Part shown: in pieces, positions 52,294 to 60,247 of the stretch
How positions within the stretch are numbered: the first letter of the stretch is position 1
How the letters are laid out: each line of letters begins with the position of its first letter
NCBI GenBank assembly: GCA_016705365.1
Contig: JADIYI010000008.1
Location: 1,178,001 to 1,242,000, forward strand
Direction of reading: 5' to 3'
Source of the DNA: Gammaproteobacteria bacterium
GTDB taxonomy: Bacteria; Pseudomonadota; Gammaproteobacteria; Pseudomonadales; UBA5518
Length of the DNA: 64,000 nt
The notes under the pieces: model-generated
The model's input: the letters and a program-made list of their open reading frames with translations, nothing else
The model's database searches: none
Told to the model about the DNA's origin: nothing
Translations under genes and position numbers: made by a program

Positions 52294-53910
52294 TCAGGCT
52301 GCGCCAGCCTCGAGGTCGGGAATTCCGCGGTGAAAGTCGGGCATGATTGTCGACTCCAGGTCGCTGCCCTTCATCGCGTCGACGCACATGACGGCCGACA
52401 GGGCCGCGCCGTCGACACCCCCGCCCCACAGACGCCGCCCGTACTGGTCACCCGCAAAGTACAGGCCCTTGACCCACTGCGATTTCACGTCCGGCCGATT
52501 CTCGCCGACCGGACGCCACAGCCCATACGCCTCCGGACTGGGCGTCCACATAATGAACTCGACGTCTTTGTCCCAGGTCGGGAACGCCTCCCGTGCCCAT
52601 TGCTCGCACAACTCGATGACCCGATTGACACGGTCCGGGTTGCGCATTTCCTCATCCGTCAGCGCGGTCGAGAACAGATACTCACGCTTGCCCGGCGGCC
52701 CGCGTTTCGCAGTACCGCTGTTCCAGGCGGTAAAATCGCACATGACCATGTCCACCGCACCGATATAGCCCTCGCCGCGGATGACACCCGGCATGTAGAC
52801 GAACGAGCCTTCCTCGAGACCGAGGTCCGGCATCAGGCTGCGCGTCGTGCCGCACCAGCCCGTGAGCAGGCCGGCACCCCAGAACTTCTTCTCCAGGGTT
52901 TCCACCCATTGCGCCGGGAAGTTCTGGCGCGGCAGCACGCGGAACATGTACTTCGGCGGAATGGTGCAGATCACCTTGTCGGCCCGGATGATCCGGTCGC
53001 GCTCGTACTCGTTGTCCTCGGACTTGATCCGCACACCACGGACCACACCGTCCTCGATGATCACTTCCCTGGCCGGCGTGCCGCGCAAGACGGTGCCTCC
53101 ATGCGCGAGCAGGACCTTTTCGAACTGCTGCGGAATCGCGATGCAGCCCGGCGCGTCGGCGGTCGCCACCGAGCCACTTACGAGGTTCATGCGGATCCGG
53201 TTGGCGATCGCCATGTAGCCGAGGAAATCGCCGGCCGGGGTCATCATCGGCTCTGCCTGCGCGGTCTGCGAGGCCGCCAGTACCTTGATGTAGTCGTAAG
53301 CCTCGGGATGCATGCTGCGTTGCTCGAGCCAATTCTGCAGCGGCACGTTCATGACGCGGGCCATGTCCTCGAAGCTCGTGCGTGCCATGTCGCCCAGCTG
53401 CGTCATGGTGGCATTGAAGCCTTCCTCGGACATCCACGGGTAGGGCTGGCCCTTGTGCACCTGATAGGCCTTGCCCGGCTTGCCCTCGCCCTCCCAGGCG
53501 ATGAAGCCGAGACCGCGGTTGAGTGGCAGGTTCCACTGCACGCCCAGGTGCTTCATGAGGCAGTCGACGCGGCTCTTGTTGCCCCAGAACAGACCGTGCC
53601 CGCCTGCCTCGAACGTGCGTCCATCCAGCAGGCCTTGGTCGAAGATCGTTTCGATGCTCGGCGTGCATTTGCCGAGGTAGCAGTGCGCCAGCGGCAATGC
53701 CTTGCGGAATGCCCGGGCGTCCATCTCGATGCCGTCCGCGACCACCTTGTTGCCGCGGCCCTCGAAGGAGAGCGTCCTGCCGCCGATGAACGGCGCACGC
53801 TCCAGCACCAGCACGCGCTCCCCCGCATCGCGCGCGAGCAGTGCTGCCGCTCCCAGGCCGGCCACACCGGCGCCGATCACGATAGTGTCGAATTTCTGGT
53901 CTGCGTGCAT
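52294..53910 (-). CDS. FAD-dependent oxidoreductase (phytoene desaturase/amine-oxidase fold)
   Basis: 538 residues. The N-terminal dinucleotide-binding motif is IVIGAGVAGLGAAALLARDA, followed by LVLERAPFIGGRT; the C-terminal flavin contact is LYFAGDQYGRRLWGGGVDGA. This is the two-FAD-segment layout of desaturases and amine oxidases. GGAGAG eight bases before ATG 53910. First gene of the minus-strand cluster, with a promoter upstream. It may introduce a double bond in the substrate; the exact reaction is unknown. Confidence 0.85.
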   Translation of the reverse strand: MHADQKFDTIVIGAGVAGLGAAALLARDAGERVLVLERAPFIGGRTLSFEGRGNKVVADGIEMDARAFRKALPLAHCYLGKCTPSIETIFDQGLLDGRTFEAGGHGLFWGNKSRVDCLMKHLGVQWNLPLNRGLGFIAWEGEGKPGKAYQVHKGQPYPWMSEEGFNATMTQLGDMARTSFEDMARVMNVPLQNWLEQRSMHPEAYDYIKVLAASQTAQAEPMMTPAGDFLGYMAIANRIRMNLVSGSVATADAPGCIAIPQQFEKVLLAHGGTVLRGTPAREVIIEDGVVRGVRIKSEDNEYERDRIIRADKVICTIPPKYMFRVLPRQNFPAQWVETLEKKFWGAGLLTGWCGTTRSLMPDLGLEEGSFVYMPGVIRGEGYIGAVDMVMCDFTAWNSGTAKRGPPGKREYLFSTALTDEEMRNPDRVNRVIELCEQWAREAFPTWDKDVEFIMWTPSPEAYGLWRPVGENRPDVKSQWVKGLYFAGDQYGRRLWGGGVDGAALSAVMCVDAMKGSDLESTIMPDFHRGIPDLEAGAA

Positions 53911-54316
53911 TACGTCGCTCTCCGCAAGCGGAACCGGGCAGCCCTTGTCCGGTTCCGAGTCTGGCCACAGCCCCTGACGATCCATCCGTAGGCTCAATGT
54001 TCGCAGCTATCATAGTTTTATAAGTTGCGTTATGCAAGTAGCAATTAGCGGCCTGAAAATGGTGTCGCAAACCGATGCCACGAGCTCTTGCGCTCGCCAT
54101 GATGCGGAGTGCGAGGGCGTGCTGAGGATCTGCAGACGCAGATTTTCGACGGCACACTGAACTTCCTGGCGACCAATGCCTCCGAGACGACTTCGCAGGG
54201 TGTCAGGACGGACCGGAGCCGATGAGCGCAATCAATCCCGGCCAGCGCCCCCTGCGGGTGGCCCGGTATGCATGAATGCGCGGCATCCCCCTGAATTCGC
54301 GGCCGCGCATCCAGTT
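53911..54316. other. Non-coding right edge of block A
   Basis: About 400 bases without a convincing gene. AT-rich promoter DNA lies at 54000-54060. A start-less open stretch at 54103-54225 (40 codons, including FDGTLNFLATNASETTSQGV) looks protein-like and could be the remnant of a lost gene, but I cannot assign it. Confidence 0.5.
54010..54038 (-). promoter_or_regulatory. Promoter and overlapping palindrome for the block A minus-strand genes
   Basis: On the minus strand a -35-like TTGCAT (54038-54033) and a -10-like TATGAT (54015-54010) are separated by 17 bases, giving a start about 93 bases before the FAD oxidoreductase ATG. The palindrome TTGCGTTATGCAA (54026-54038) covers the -35, so a repressor bound there would block transcription. 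TTGCAT also occurs next to the palindrome before the HxlR gene. Confidence 0.45.
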
Positions 54317-54392
54317 GATGCGATCCAGCATCGGCTCGAGTACCATCCGGCATTACCCCTGGCGGGCGCCGTGAATGGCCGAGCCGTCGCGG
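54317..54392 (+). pseudogene. Displaced, decayed copy of the beta-lactamase-fold gene 3' end
   Basis: The frame reads DAIQHRLEYHPALPLAGAVN, which parallels the bla C-terminus (DYLVRIVELAAASRLAGAVN). The last 34 bases, 54359-54392, match 42398-42431 at 31 positions. No start, no stop at the bla position (TGA has become CGA), and nothing of the rest of the gene, so this is a fragment left at the right edge of block A. yceI starts 42 bases beyond. Confidence 0.7.
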
Positions 54393-54434
54393 CGAATGTC
54401 CTGATTTTGCACACACCCAACACGGGAAAGACCG

Positions 54435-55004
54435 ATGCGCAGACCGATCATCGCCATTGCACTGTTGCTGGGCTGTGCGTCGGCCGGCGCGCTGGAACGC
54501 TACCTGATCGATACCGAGGGAATGCACGCGGCGATCGAGTTCCGCATCCAGCACCTCGGTTACAGTTGGCTGAGCGGGCGTTTCAACACCTTCAGCGGAT
54601 GGTTCGAGTTCGACCCCGCGCTGGTGGGGAGCAAGGTCGAGGTGTTGATCGACACCCGCAGCATCGACAGCAATCACGCCGAGCGTGACGAGCACCTGCA
54701 GGGGGTTGATTTCCTCGATGTGACACGCTTTCCGGAGGCAAGATTCGTCGGTACCCGCGTCGAGGCGGGTGAGGGGGGGCGCTTTGCCCTGCACGGCGAT
54801 CTGACCCTGCACGGTGTCACGCGCGCGGTGGTGATCGATGCGCGCGAGATTGGCAGTGGTGCCGATCCGTGGGGTGGCTTCCGGCGTGGCTTCGACGGCA
54901 GCACGACGCTGAAGCTGGCGGATTTCGGCATCGATTTCGATCTCGGTCCGGCTGCGCGCGAGGTGCAGCTGCGCCTGTCGGTGGAAGGTGTGCGCCAGCC
55001 CTGA
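54435..55004 (+). CDS. YceI family protein
   Basis: 189 residues with a signal peptide (MRRPIIAIALLLGCASAGA). The lipocalin-like YceI fold is clear: YLIDTEGMHAAIEFRIQHLG, SKVEVLIDTRSIDSNHAERD, FPEARFVGTRVEAGEG and LTLHGVTRAVVID. YceI proteins bind isoprenoids or other lipids in the periplasm and are linked to respiration and stress. It sits between blocks A and B, and its 3' end is duplicated at 61552-61612. It is probably native to the chromosome. Confidence 0.92.
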   Translation: MRRPIIAIALLLGCASAGALERYLIDTEGMHAAIEFRIQHLGYSWLSGRFNTFSGWFEFDPALVGSKVEVLIDTRSIDSNHAERDEHLQGVDFLDVTRFPEARFVGTRVEAGEGGRFALHGDLTLHGVTRAVVIDAREIGSGADPWGGFRRGFDGSTTLKLADFGIDFDLGPAAREVQLRLSVEGVRQP

Positions 55005-55260
55005 ATATGCGGGTCGAATGCTCGAGCCGTGAGGTGACGCAGACTCGGGCAATTGGCTGATTGGGCGCCAGCCCGCATCCAAGGGGAGGCCGCCCACCAG
55101 TCCCCCTTCTCTCCAGAGCTCACCGATGGTGCGGGATGACCACATCCCGTCACGGCCAGCCCCGGCAATCGCGCGCCGTGTGCTTTGACGGCCAGTTAAG
55201 TTTCCTGTAAGTCCGCGTGCCTACACTCCTGCCCATTATCGGCCGAACACAAGTGACAAC

Positions 55261-56238
55261 ATGCGATATTCACTGCTGTTCATGGTTCTGCTCAGCACCA
55301 GCATCGGCTCGGTTGCTGCAGCCGCAACGGCACCTGACGGTGCGGTGGTGTTCGAAACCCATTGCACCGGCTGCCACAGTATCGGCGGTGGCGATCGAGT
55401 GGGCCCCGACCTGGCCGGTGTGAGCCGGCGCCGTGAGGCGGACTGGCTGCGGCAAATGATTCGTGACCCCTCGGCGATGATCGCCAAGGGCGACCCCGTT
55501 GTGACGCAACTGGTCGATCGCTACAACCGCATCGTGATGCCGAATCTCGGACTGGACGAAGCAAAGACCGAGGCACTTCTGGCCTATCTGAGTGAGCGGG
55601 ATGCGCGCGGTACGGAGGCCGTGCCGGCAGTGGCGCCCGCGGTGGTCTATGACACGCCTGCGATGCTCCAGCCGCAACTGCGTGTGTGGCGCGTGTTTCT
55701 AAGTATCAGCGCCGCGATCGTTCTGGTGTTCGGCGTGGTCGCATTCAGCACGCGCCGGCCGCGAGAGGTGGATACCGCGCGCGCGTACGGAGTCCGCCGG
55801 GTGCTGTTCCTGGTAGCGCTGGTGGCCGTGGTCGGTGTACTGGCAATGACACTGCCCGATGCACCATATGCAGCGCAGAATGACACCGTGAACGACGCCG
55901 TGGACCGCGTCATCTACGTCACCGGCCGCCAGTTCGAATTCATATGGTCGGACGAACCCATAGCGAGCCGGGAAGACATCGAGCGGGTGCCGAGGCTGCG
56001 GGATGTCGTGCTCGATCGGGATTCAACGGTCGAATTTCGCGTTTCGAGTCTCGACGTGAACCATGGCTTCGGCCTGTACGGGCCCGAGCGGCAGCTGGTC
56101 GCGCAGACCCAGGCGATGCCAGGTTATGTCAACCGGTTGCGGGTGCACCTCGATGAGCCCGGGAGTTATATCGTGCTGTGCCTCGAGTACTGCGCGGCGG
56201 GCCACCACCGTATGCGCAGCAGCCTGACGGTACGATGA
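55261..56238 (+). CDS. Heme-copper oxidase subunit II with N-terminal cytochrome c domain
   Basis: 325 residues. Signal peptide to about residue 21, then a cytochrome c domain with CTGCH (Cys35-His39) and Met93 as likely sixth ligand. TM helices at about 140-162 and 180-198 follow, then a cupredoxin domain carrying CuA ligands His268, Cys307, Glu309, Cys311, His315 and Met318 (CLEYCAAGHHRM). In common caa3 oxidases the c domain is C-terminal; here it comes before the TM helices. It passes electrons from a donor to CuA and subunit I. Confidence 0.87.
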   Translation: MRYSLLFMVLLSTSIGSVAAAATAPDGAVVFETHCTGCHSIGGGDRVGPDLAGVSRRREADWLRQMIRDPSAMIAKGDPVVTQLVDRYNRIVMPNLGLDEAKTEALLAYLSERDARGTEAVPAVAPAVVYDTPAMLQPQLRVWRVFLSISAAIVLVFGVVAFSTRRPREVDTARAYGVRRVLFLVALVAVVGVLAMTLPDAPYAAQNDTVNDAVDRVIYVTGRQFEFIWSDEPIASREDIERVPRLRDVVLDRDSTVEFRVSSLDVNHGFGLYGPERQLVAQTQAMPGYVNRLRVHLDEPGSYIVLCLEYCAAGHHRMRSSLTVR

Positions 56239-56264
56239 TTGTCCTGAACCAGGAGATTCGAGCG

Positions 56265-57683
56265 ATGCAGAGAGTCGATCCGATCACGCTGCGCTGGATG
56301 CTGGTGGTTTTCCTGCTATTTCCGGTGCTGATTCTGCTCGGTGCGTTCATGCGTTCGGTGCAGGGCGGTCATCTGGCAGCGATGGAAGCGTGGTTTTATC
56401 CAATGATGACCCTGCATGGCGTCGGCATGGTCGGTGTGTGGTACGTCGCCGCGATGGCCATTTCAGCGGATCTGCTCCTGCGCTATGTGCACCCCTCCAC
56501 CGGAGTGGCGAACTTTGCGCTGTGGGGAACCGTGACCGGCGTGGTTCTGCTGCTCGTCAGCGTTTTCGTCGGGCGCTTCGCGGGCGGCTGGTACTTCCTC
56601 TATCCATTGCCGCTGAAAGGGCAGTGGGAGCAGTGGGCGGCATTGATGTTCCTGCTGTCGCTGACTGTCCTGGGCGCGTCCTGGTTGATCTGGACCCTGG
56701 ATCTGCTGCGCGCGATCGCGCGCAGATACACGCTGGCGCATGCGCTCGGCTGGCACTACCTGGCGGGCCGCAGCGAGCCGCACCTGCCCCCGGCGGTTCT
56801 GATCATCACGGTCAGTCTGATTGCATCGGTTGCCGCACTTGTCTCGGCGGTGATTCTGCTCGTGCTTTATTATCTGGAAGTGTTCTTCGGTATCACCAAC
56901 GACCCGTTGCTGATGAAGAACCTGACCTTTTTCTTCGGCCATACGGTGGTCAATCTGGCGATGTACCTCGGTGTGGCTGCGGCCTACGAGGTGCTCCCGG
57001 AATATGCCGGGCGCCCCTGGAAAACCAACACGATTGTCGTGATCTCCTGGAATCTGGTCCTGCTGATCGTGTTGTTCGCGTATTTCCACCATCTCTACAT
57101 GGATTTTGTCCAGCCGGGTGCCCTCCAGTACGCCGGCCAGATCGCCTCATATGCGAGTGCAATCCCGGCATCGGTCGTCACGTTGTTCGGTGCGCTGTTG
57201 CTGGTGTTCCGCGCGCCGATGCGCTGGACCCTGGCGTCCATTCTGCTGGTGCTCGGTTTGGCGGGATGGGCCATTGGTGGTATCGCTGCCGTGATCGACT
57301 CCACGATCAGCGTCAACGTGCGGTTGCACAATACCCTCTGGGTGCCGGCTCACTTCCATACCTACAACCTGGCCGGATTGGTGTTTCTGGTGCTGGCCTA
57401 TTTTCAGCATATCTGCCAGAAAGCCACGGATCTGACCGAGAGCCCGGTGTTGCAGCGGGTGGCGGTGCTGGCCATGGTGATCGGCGCTTATGGGCTGTTT
57501 TTCACGTTTTACCTGGCTGGAGCCTATTCGATTCCGCGCCGGTTCGCCCTTTATCCGGCAGAGTTGGCGCACGGCACCACCTACGCCCATTGGGGGATGT
57601 TGTGCGCACTGCTGTTCCTGCTTGGTTTTCTCACCTACCTGGGCGAGACCGGGAGGCGTTGGTGGCGGGCGGTGACCGACTGA
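56265..57683 (+). CDS. Heme-copper oxidase subunit I lacking the cross-link tyrosine
   Basis: 472 residues, about 12 TM helices. Ligands: low-spin heme His51 and His365, CuB His226, His275 and His276, high-spin heme His363 (LHNTLWVPAHFHTYN). The helix VI motif is HTVVN (His226-Asn230) where oxidases have HPEVY, so the cross-linked Tyr is replaced by Asn; no Tyr sits at the cbb3-type alternative either. NO reductase-type members of the superfamily also lack this Tyr, so NO reduction is possible. ATG 56265 with AGGAG chosen; ATG 56235, overlapping the subunit II stop, is an alternative. Confidence 0.87.
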   Translation: MQRVDPITLRWMLVVFLLFPVLILLGAFMRSVQGGHLAAMEAWFYPMMTLHGVGMVGVWYVAAMAISADLLLRYVHPSTGVANFALWGTVTGVVLLLVSVFVGRFAGGWYFLYPLPLKGQWEQWAALMFLLSLTVLGASWLIWTLDLLRAIARRYTLAHALGWHYLAGRSEPHLPPAVLIITVSLIASVAALVSAVILLVLYYLEVFFGITNDPLLMKNLTFFFGHTVVNLAMYLGVAAAYEVLPEYAGRPWKTNTIVVISWNLVLLIVLFAYFHHLYMDFVQPGALQYAGQIASYASAIPASVVTLFGALLLVFRAPMRWTLASILLVLGLAGWAIGGIAAVIDSTISVNVRLHNTLWVPAHFHTYNLAGLVFLVLAYFQHICQKATDLTESPVLQRVAVLAMVIGAYGLFFTFYLAGAYSIPRRFALYPAELAHGTTYAHWGMLCALLFLLGFLTYLGETGRRWWRAVTD

Positions 57684-58468
57684 GCACTCGCCCGGTTGTG
57701 CGCCTGCTGCTCCTGCTCGGACTGCTCGCGCCAACGTTGCCATCGCGAGGCCAGGAGTACCAGGAGTTGGAGACGCTTTCCACTACGCGTGCCGAATCGC
57801 GCATCGAGGGACGCGCCGTACCCGACATACCCTTACGACTCGCTGACGGCCGCGAGGTGATGCTCTCGGAGTTCGGTCGCGGACAGAATCTGCTGCTGAC
57901 GTTCTTCTACCGTCGTTGTGCCGGTGTGTGCACACCCTTTCTGCAGTGGATCGCGGACGCCACCACCGAAGTTGGCGGTCTCGGCACCGATTACCGGATT
58001 CTGGCGTTGAGCTTCGACGAGAGCGACGGGATTGCTCAGCTTGCGGGACAGGCGCGCGCGCTTGGCTTGCAGAATCATCCGGACTGGCAGTTTGCCGTGA
58101 CCGAGCGCGATGCGCTGGCGAGGATCACGGGTGCTCTGGAATTCTGGTTCCGTCGACAGGGCGGGTCGGACCAATACGATCATGGTTCTCTGCTGGTGGC
58201 GGTTCGTGACGGCCGCGTGGTGCGCGCGCTGCGGGGAGGTCCGCAAGAGACCCAGCGGTTGCGCGAACTGGTGTGGGAACTGCGCGGGTCAGTGATGCCG
58301 TATTACCCGATCGCCGCCGGGCCTGCACTGCGCTGCGTGACCTTCGATCCGGGCGACGGTCGACTGAAGCTGCACTGGGGCATACTGATCCTGGTACTGC
58401 CGGCCTTGGCGTCACTCATGACCGCATGGGTGGTATTCCGGCCCGGGACGGCAACTGGCATCCGTTAG
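57662..58468 (+). CDS. SCO1/SenC-type copper chaperone with C-terminal TM helix
   Basis: 268 residues from GTG at 57662 with GGGAGG five bases upstream, overlapping subunit I by 22 bases. Signal peptide region VRLLLLLGLLAPTLPSRGQE; copper ligands are FYRRCAGVCTPF (CxxxC) and the histidine in YDHGSLLVA. A TM helix near residues 242-262 anchors the C-terminus, which is uncommon for SCO proteins. It would load CuA of the neighbouring subunit II. Confidence 0.87.
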   Translation: MAGGDRLSTRPVVRLLLLLGLLAPTLPSRGQEYQELETLSTTRAESRIEGRAVPDIPLRLADGREVMLSEFGRGQNLLLTFFYRRCAGVCTPFLQWIADATTEVGGLGTDYRILALSFDESDGIAQLAGQARALGLQNHPDWQFAVTERDALARITGALEFWFRRQGGSDQYDHGSLLVAVRDGRVVRALRGGPQETQRLRELVWELRGSVMPYYPIAAGPALRCVTFDPGDGRLKLHWGILILVLPALASLMTAWVVFRPGTATGIR

Positions 58469-59949
58469 CGAGCTCCAGGCATGCGTGGCGCCATGGAGTC
58501 ATCGCCACACCTCGCGATGAGATCCTGCAGATCGCTCTCGACGTCTGCGCGCTCGCGGGCTTCGAACAGCGCTTCGAGCGCGGTCTCGGTGCGTCCCTCG
58601 TGCAGATACAGGTCCACCAGCATTCTCAGCCCCTCACGGTACCGCAGGCGAAAGTACTGTCGATGCGGTTCGAAGGCGATGTCCTCGGCATCGGCAAACA
58701 GCTCGCCGCGATACAGGGGCAGGGCTTGTTCCAGGAAGCGGATTGCCGCATCTGGATTGTTTTCACGCAAACGCGTGCGAGCGGCATCGATTGCATCGGA
58801 AAACACGAAAGCATCTATTGGCCCGAGCGCATCAATATCCAGTCGATAGTTGCCGTGACGCTGCGTGATCAACGTTCCGCGGTGTTGCGGCAGTATGGTC
58901 GCCAGCGTGCTGCGCAACGCGTTGATCGTCACGTGGAGCCGGTTCACGCCGGCATACCAATGCGCATCCGGCCAGAGGCGCTCCACCAGCACGTCGCGCT
59001 GGAGAGGCGCACCGCGGGCCAGTACCAGGTGACGCAACAGGTCGAGTGCCTTGCGGCGAGGAAATGCGTCCTGCGCCATGCGGCGGTTGTCGTGTTCGAG
59101 TTCGAGCGGTCCGAAGCAGCGCAGCACACATTGCGGCAGTGACGGTGCGTGGGGGCGTGCGGCATGCCGCGCAGCCTCGATCAGAAGCGATTGAATGCCC
59201 TCGACCAGGTGCAGTGCCCAACCGAGTGGAATCGAGCCCTGTTTCCAGGCCACGCCAAGGTACCCCATCGGATGTGCCCCATCCAACAGGGGCACTCCGA
59301 TAATGGTCTGGATTCCGCTGTGCTTGACCGCATCGCGCAGAAATCGGTCGTCTTCCTGCAGCGAAGACGTGCACAGTGGTTGGCAGGTTTGGATGATCTT
59401 GCCGGGGTACCCCTGGCCAAGCGGCATGCGGGTACGTTGCAGAAAAGCCTCCCGGTCGGCTCCGACGCAACCACGCAGCACGACCTCTTCGCGCTGACCC
59501 TCGAGGAGGAAGAGCTCACAGTCCGCGGCGCCGCATGCATGGCGGATCGCATCAAGGATCGAGTTGAGTGGCTGTGTGGCCACCCAGTGGGTCAGCGCAC
59601 CGCGCACCAGGAGACCTTCGAGCGTCGCGCTGCCGGGATCGCTGCGGACGATCCGGTCCGGATTCAGCCATACGATCCAGCCACGCTGACCGTTGCCGAC
59701 CGGTAAACGGCTACACATACCTGTGCCAAACAGCCCCGCGTTCTGGTTGTGACAGCTGCCCGTGCAGCCCCACGATTCCATCGTCTCCCAGCAATGGCGA
59801 CCCAGTGTCCGCTCCGCTGGCCGCTCGAGGGTCCGTGCCGTGACATCGGGCCATCCGGACACGCGCAGTTTGTCGTCGACCAGAAAATAAGGTCGGAACC
59901 AGGCATCGTCGGTTGCGAGCGTCGCATCACTCTGGGCGGTTGCAGTCAC
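58465..59949 (-). CDS. PAS-like/GAF/BTAD transcriptional regulator
   Basis: 494 residues. Residues 15-105 are PAS-like, with four cysteines (Cys53, Cys62, Cys66, Cys79; LGRHCWE and GCTGSCHN) that could bind a metal or Fe-S cluster. A GAF domain follows (about 125-250: PLGQGYPGKI, GVPLLDGAHPMGYLGVA). Residues 270-350 form a winged helix of OmpR type (RRKALDLLRHLVLARGAPLQ then RDVLVERLWPDA), and a BTAD module follows to the end. The gene converges on the SCO gene with a four-base overlap. It probably controls the oxidase genes in response to a gas, redox or metal signal. Confidence 0.8.
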   Translation of the reverse strand: MTATAQSDATLATDDAWFRPYFLVDDKLRVSGWPDVTARTLERPAERTLGRHCWETMESWGCTGSCHNQNAGLFGTGMCSRLPVGNGQRGWIVWLNPDRIVRSDPGSATLEGLLVRGALTHWVATQPLNSILDAIRHACGAADCELFLLEGQREEVVLRGCVGADREAFLQRTRMPLGQGYPGKIIQTCQPLCTSSLQEDDRFLRDAVKHSGIQTIIGVPLLDGAHPMGYLGVAWKQGSIPLGWALHLVEGIQSLLIEAARHAARPHAPSLPQCVLRCFGPLELEHDNRRMAQDAFPRRKALDLLRHLVLARGAPLQRDVLVERLWPDAHWYAGVNRLHVTINALRSTLATILPQHRGTLITQRHGNYRLDIDALGPIDAFVFSDAIDAARTRLRENNPDAAIRFLEQALPLYRGELFADAEDIAFEPHRQYFRLRYREGLRMLVDLYLHEGRTETALEALFEARERADVESDLQDLIARCGDDSMAPRMPGAR

Positions 59950-60053
59950 ATGGCCCCCGGGTAAATGAGCGAGACCGGGAGATCATAACGCGCGCTGGTG
60001 CGCGCGGCGAGCCCTTGTCCTGCCCGCAGCGGAGCACGATGCACAAGTCGATG

Positions 60054-60065
60054 GTACTCGAGTAC
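60054..60065. promoter_or_regulatory. 12-bp perfect palindrome
   Basis: GTACTCGAGTAC is its own reverse complement. It lies in the 298-base divergent gap between the GAF/BTAD regulator (start 59949) and the CaiB gene (start 60248). It is 15 bases from a longer palindrome, so both may belong to one operator. Confidence 0.4.
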
Positions 60066-60080
60066 AGCGTATAGATGGTG

Positions 60081-60100
60081 TTGCCATGGTTCCATGGCAA
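60081..60100. promoter_or_regulatory. 20-bp near-perfect palindrome (candidate operator)
   Basis: TTGCCATGGTTCCATGGCAA has 9-bp perfect arms around a TT centre. It lies 132 bases upstream of the regulator start and 148 bases upstream of the CaiB start. A dimeric regulator, perhaps the PAS-like/GAF/BTAD protein itself, could bind here. Confidence 0.5.
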
Positions 60101-60247
60101 AGCTGTGTTGCGCATGGAGCGTGCGCGCGGTGTGGATGCTTGCACGGAAAGGACTGCGGGGGATGTCAACCGTCGAGGACAAATCAAGCAGGCAAGCAGG
60201 CGTGTGCGCGTGTAGGATGGCTCAATCGACACTCGAGGTTATTTTCC

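Larger units (their letters stand above)
42432..54358. other. Accessory block A (acyl-CoA catabolic cluster bounded by direct repeats)
   Basis: Eleven genes for activation and oxidation of an unknown acyl substrate sit between the intact bla 3' end on the left and a decayed copy of that 3' end on the right. If the block is removed, bla and the yceI-like gene become neighbours on the same strand. No integrase, transposase or tRNA was seen, so the insertion mechanism is unknown. Boundaries are inferred from the repeats. Confidence 0.55.

Noticed and set aside
52330..53991. A 553-codon plus-strand frame opposite the FAD oxidoreductase
   Set aside because: It is an antisense shadow; the minus-strand frame has the dinucleotide-binding motif, a good ribosome site and family length.
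59752..59769. GCTGSCH in the GAF/BTAD regulator as a c-type heme site
   Set aside because: Spacing is CxxxCH, not CxxCH, and the protein has no signal peptide, so heme attachment is unlikely. A metal or cluster role was kept as a possibility.
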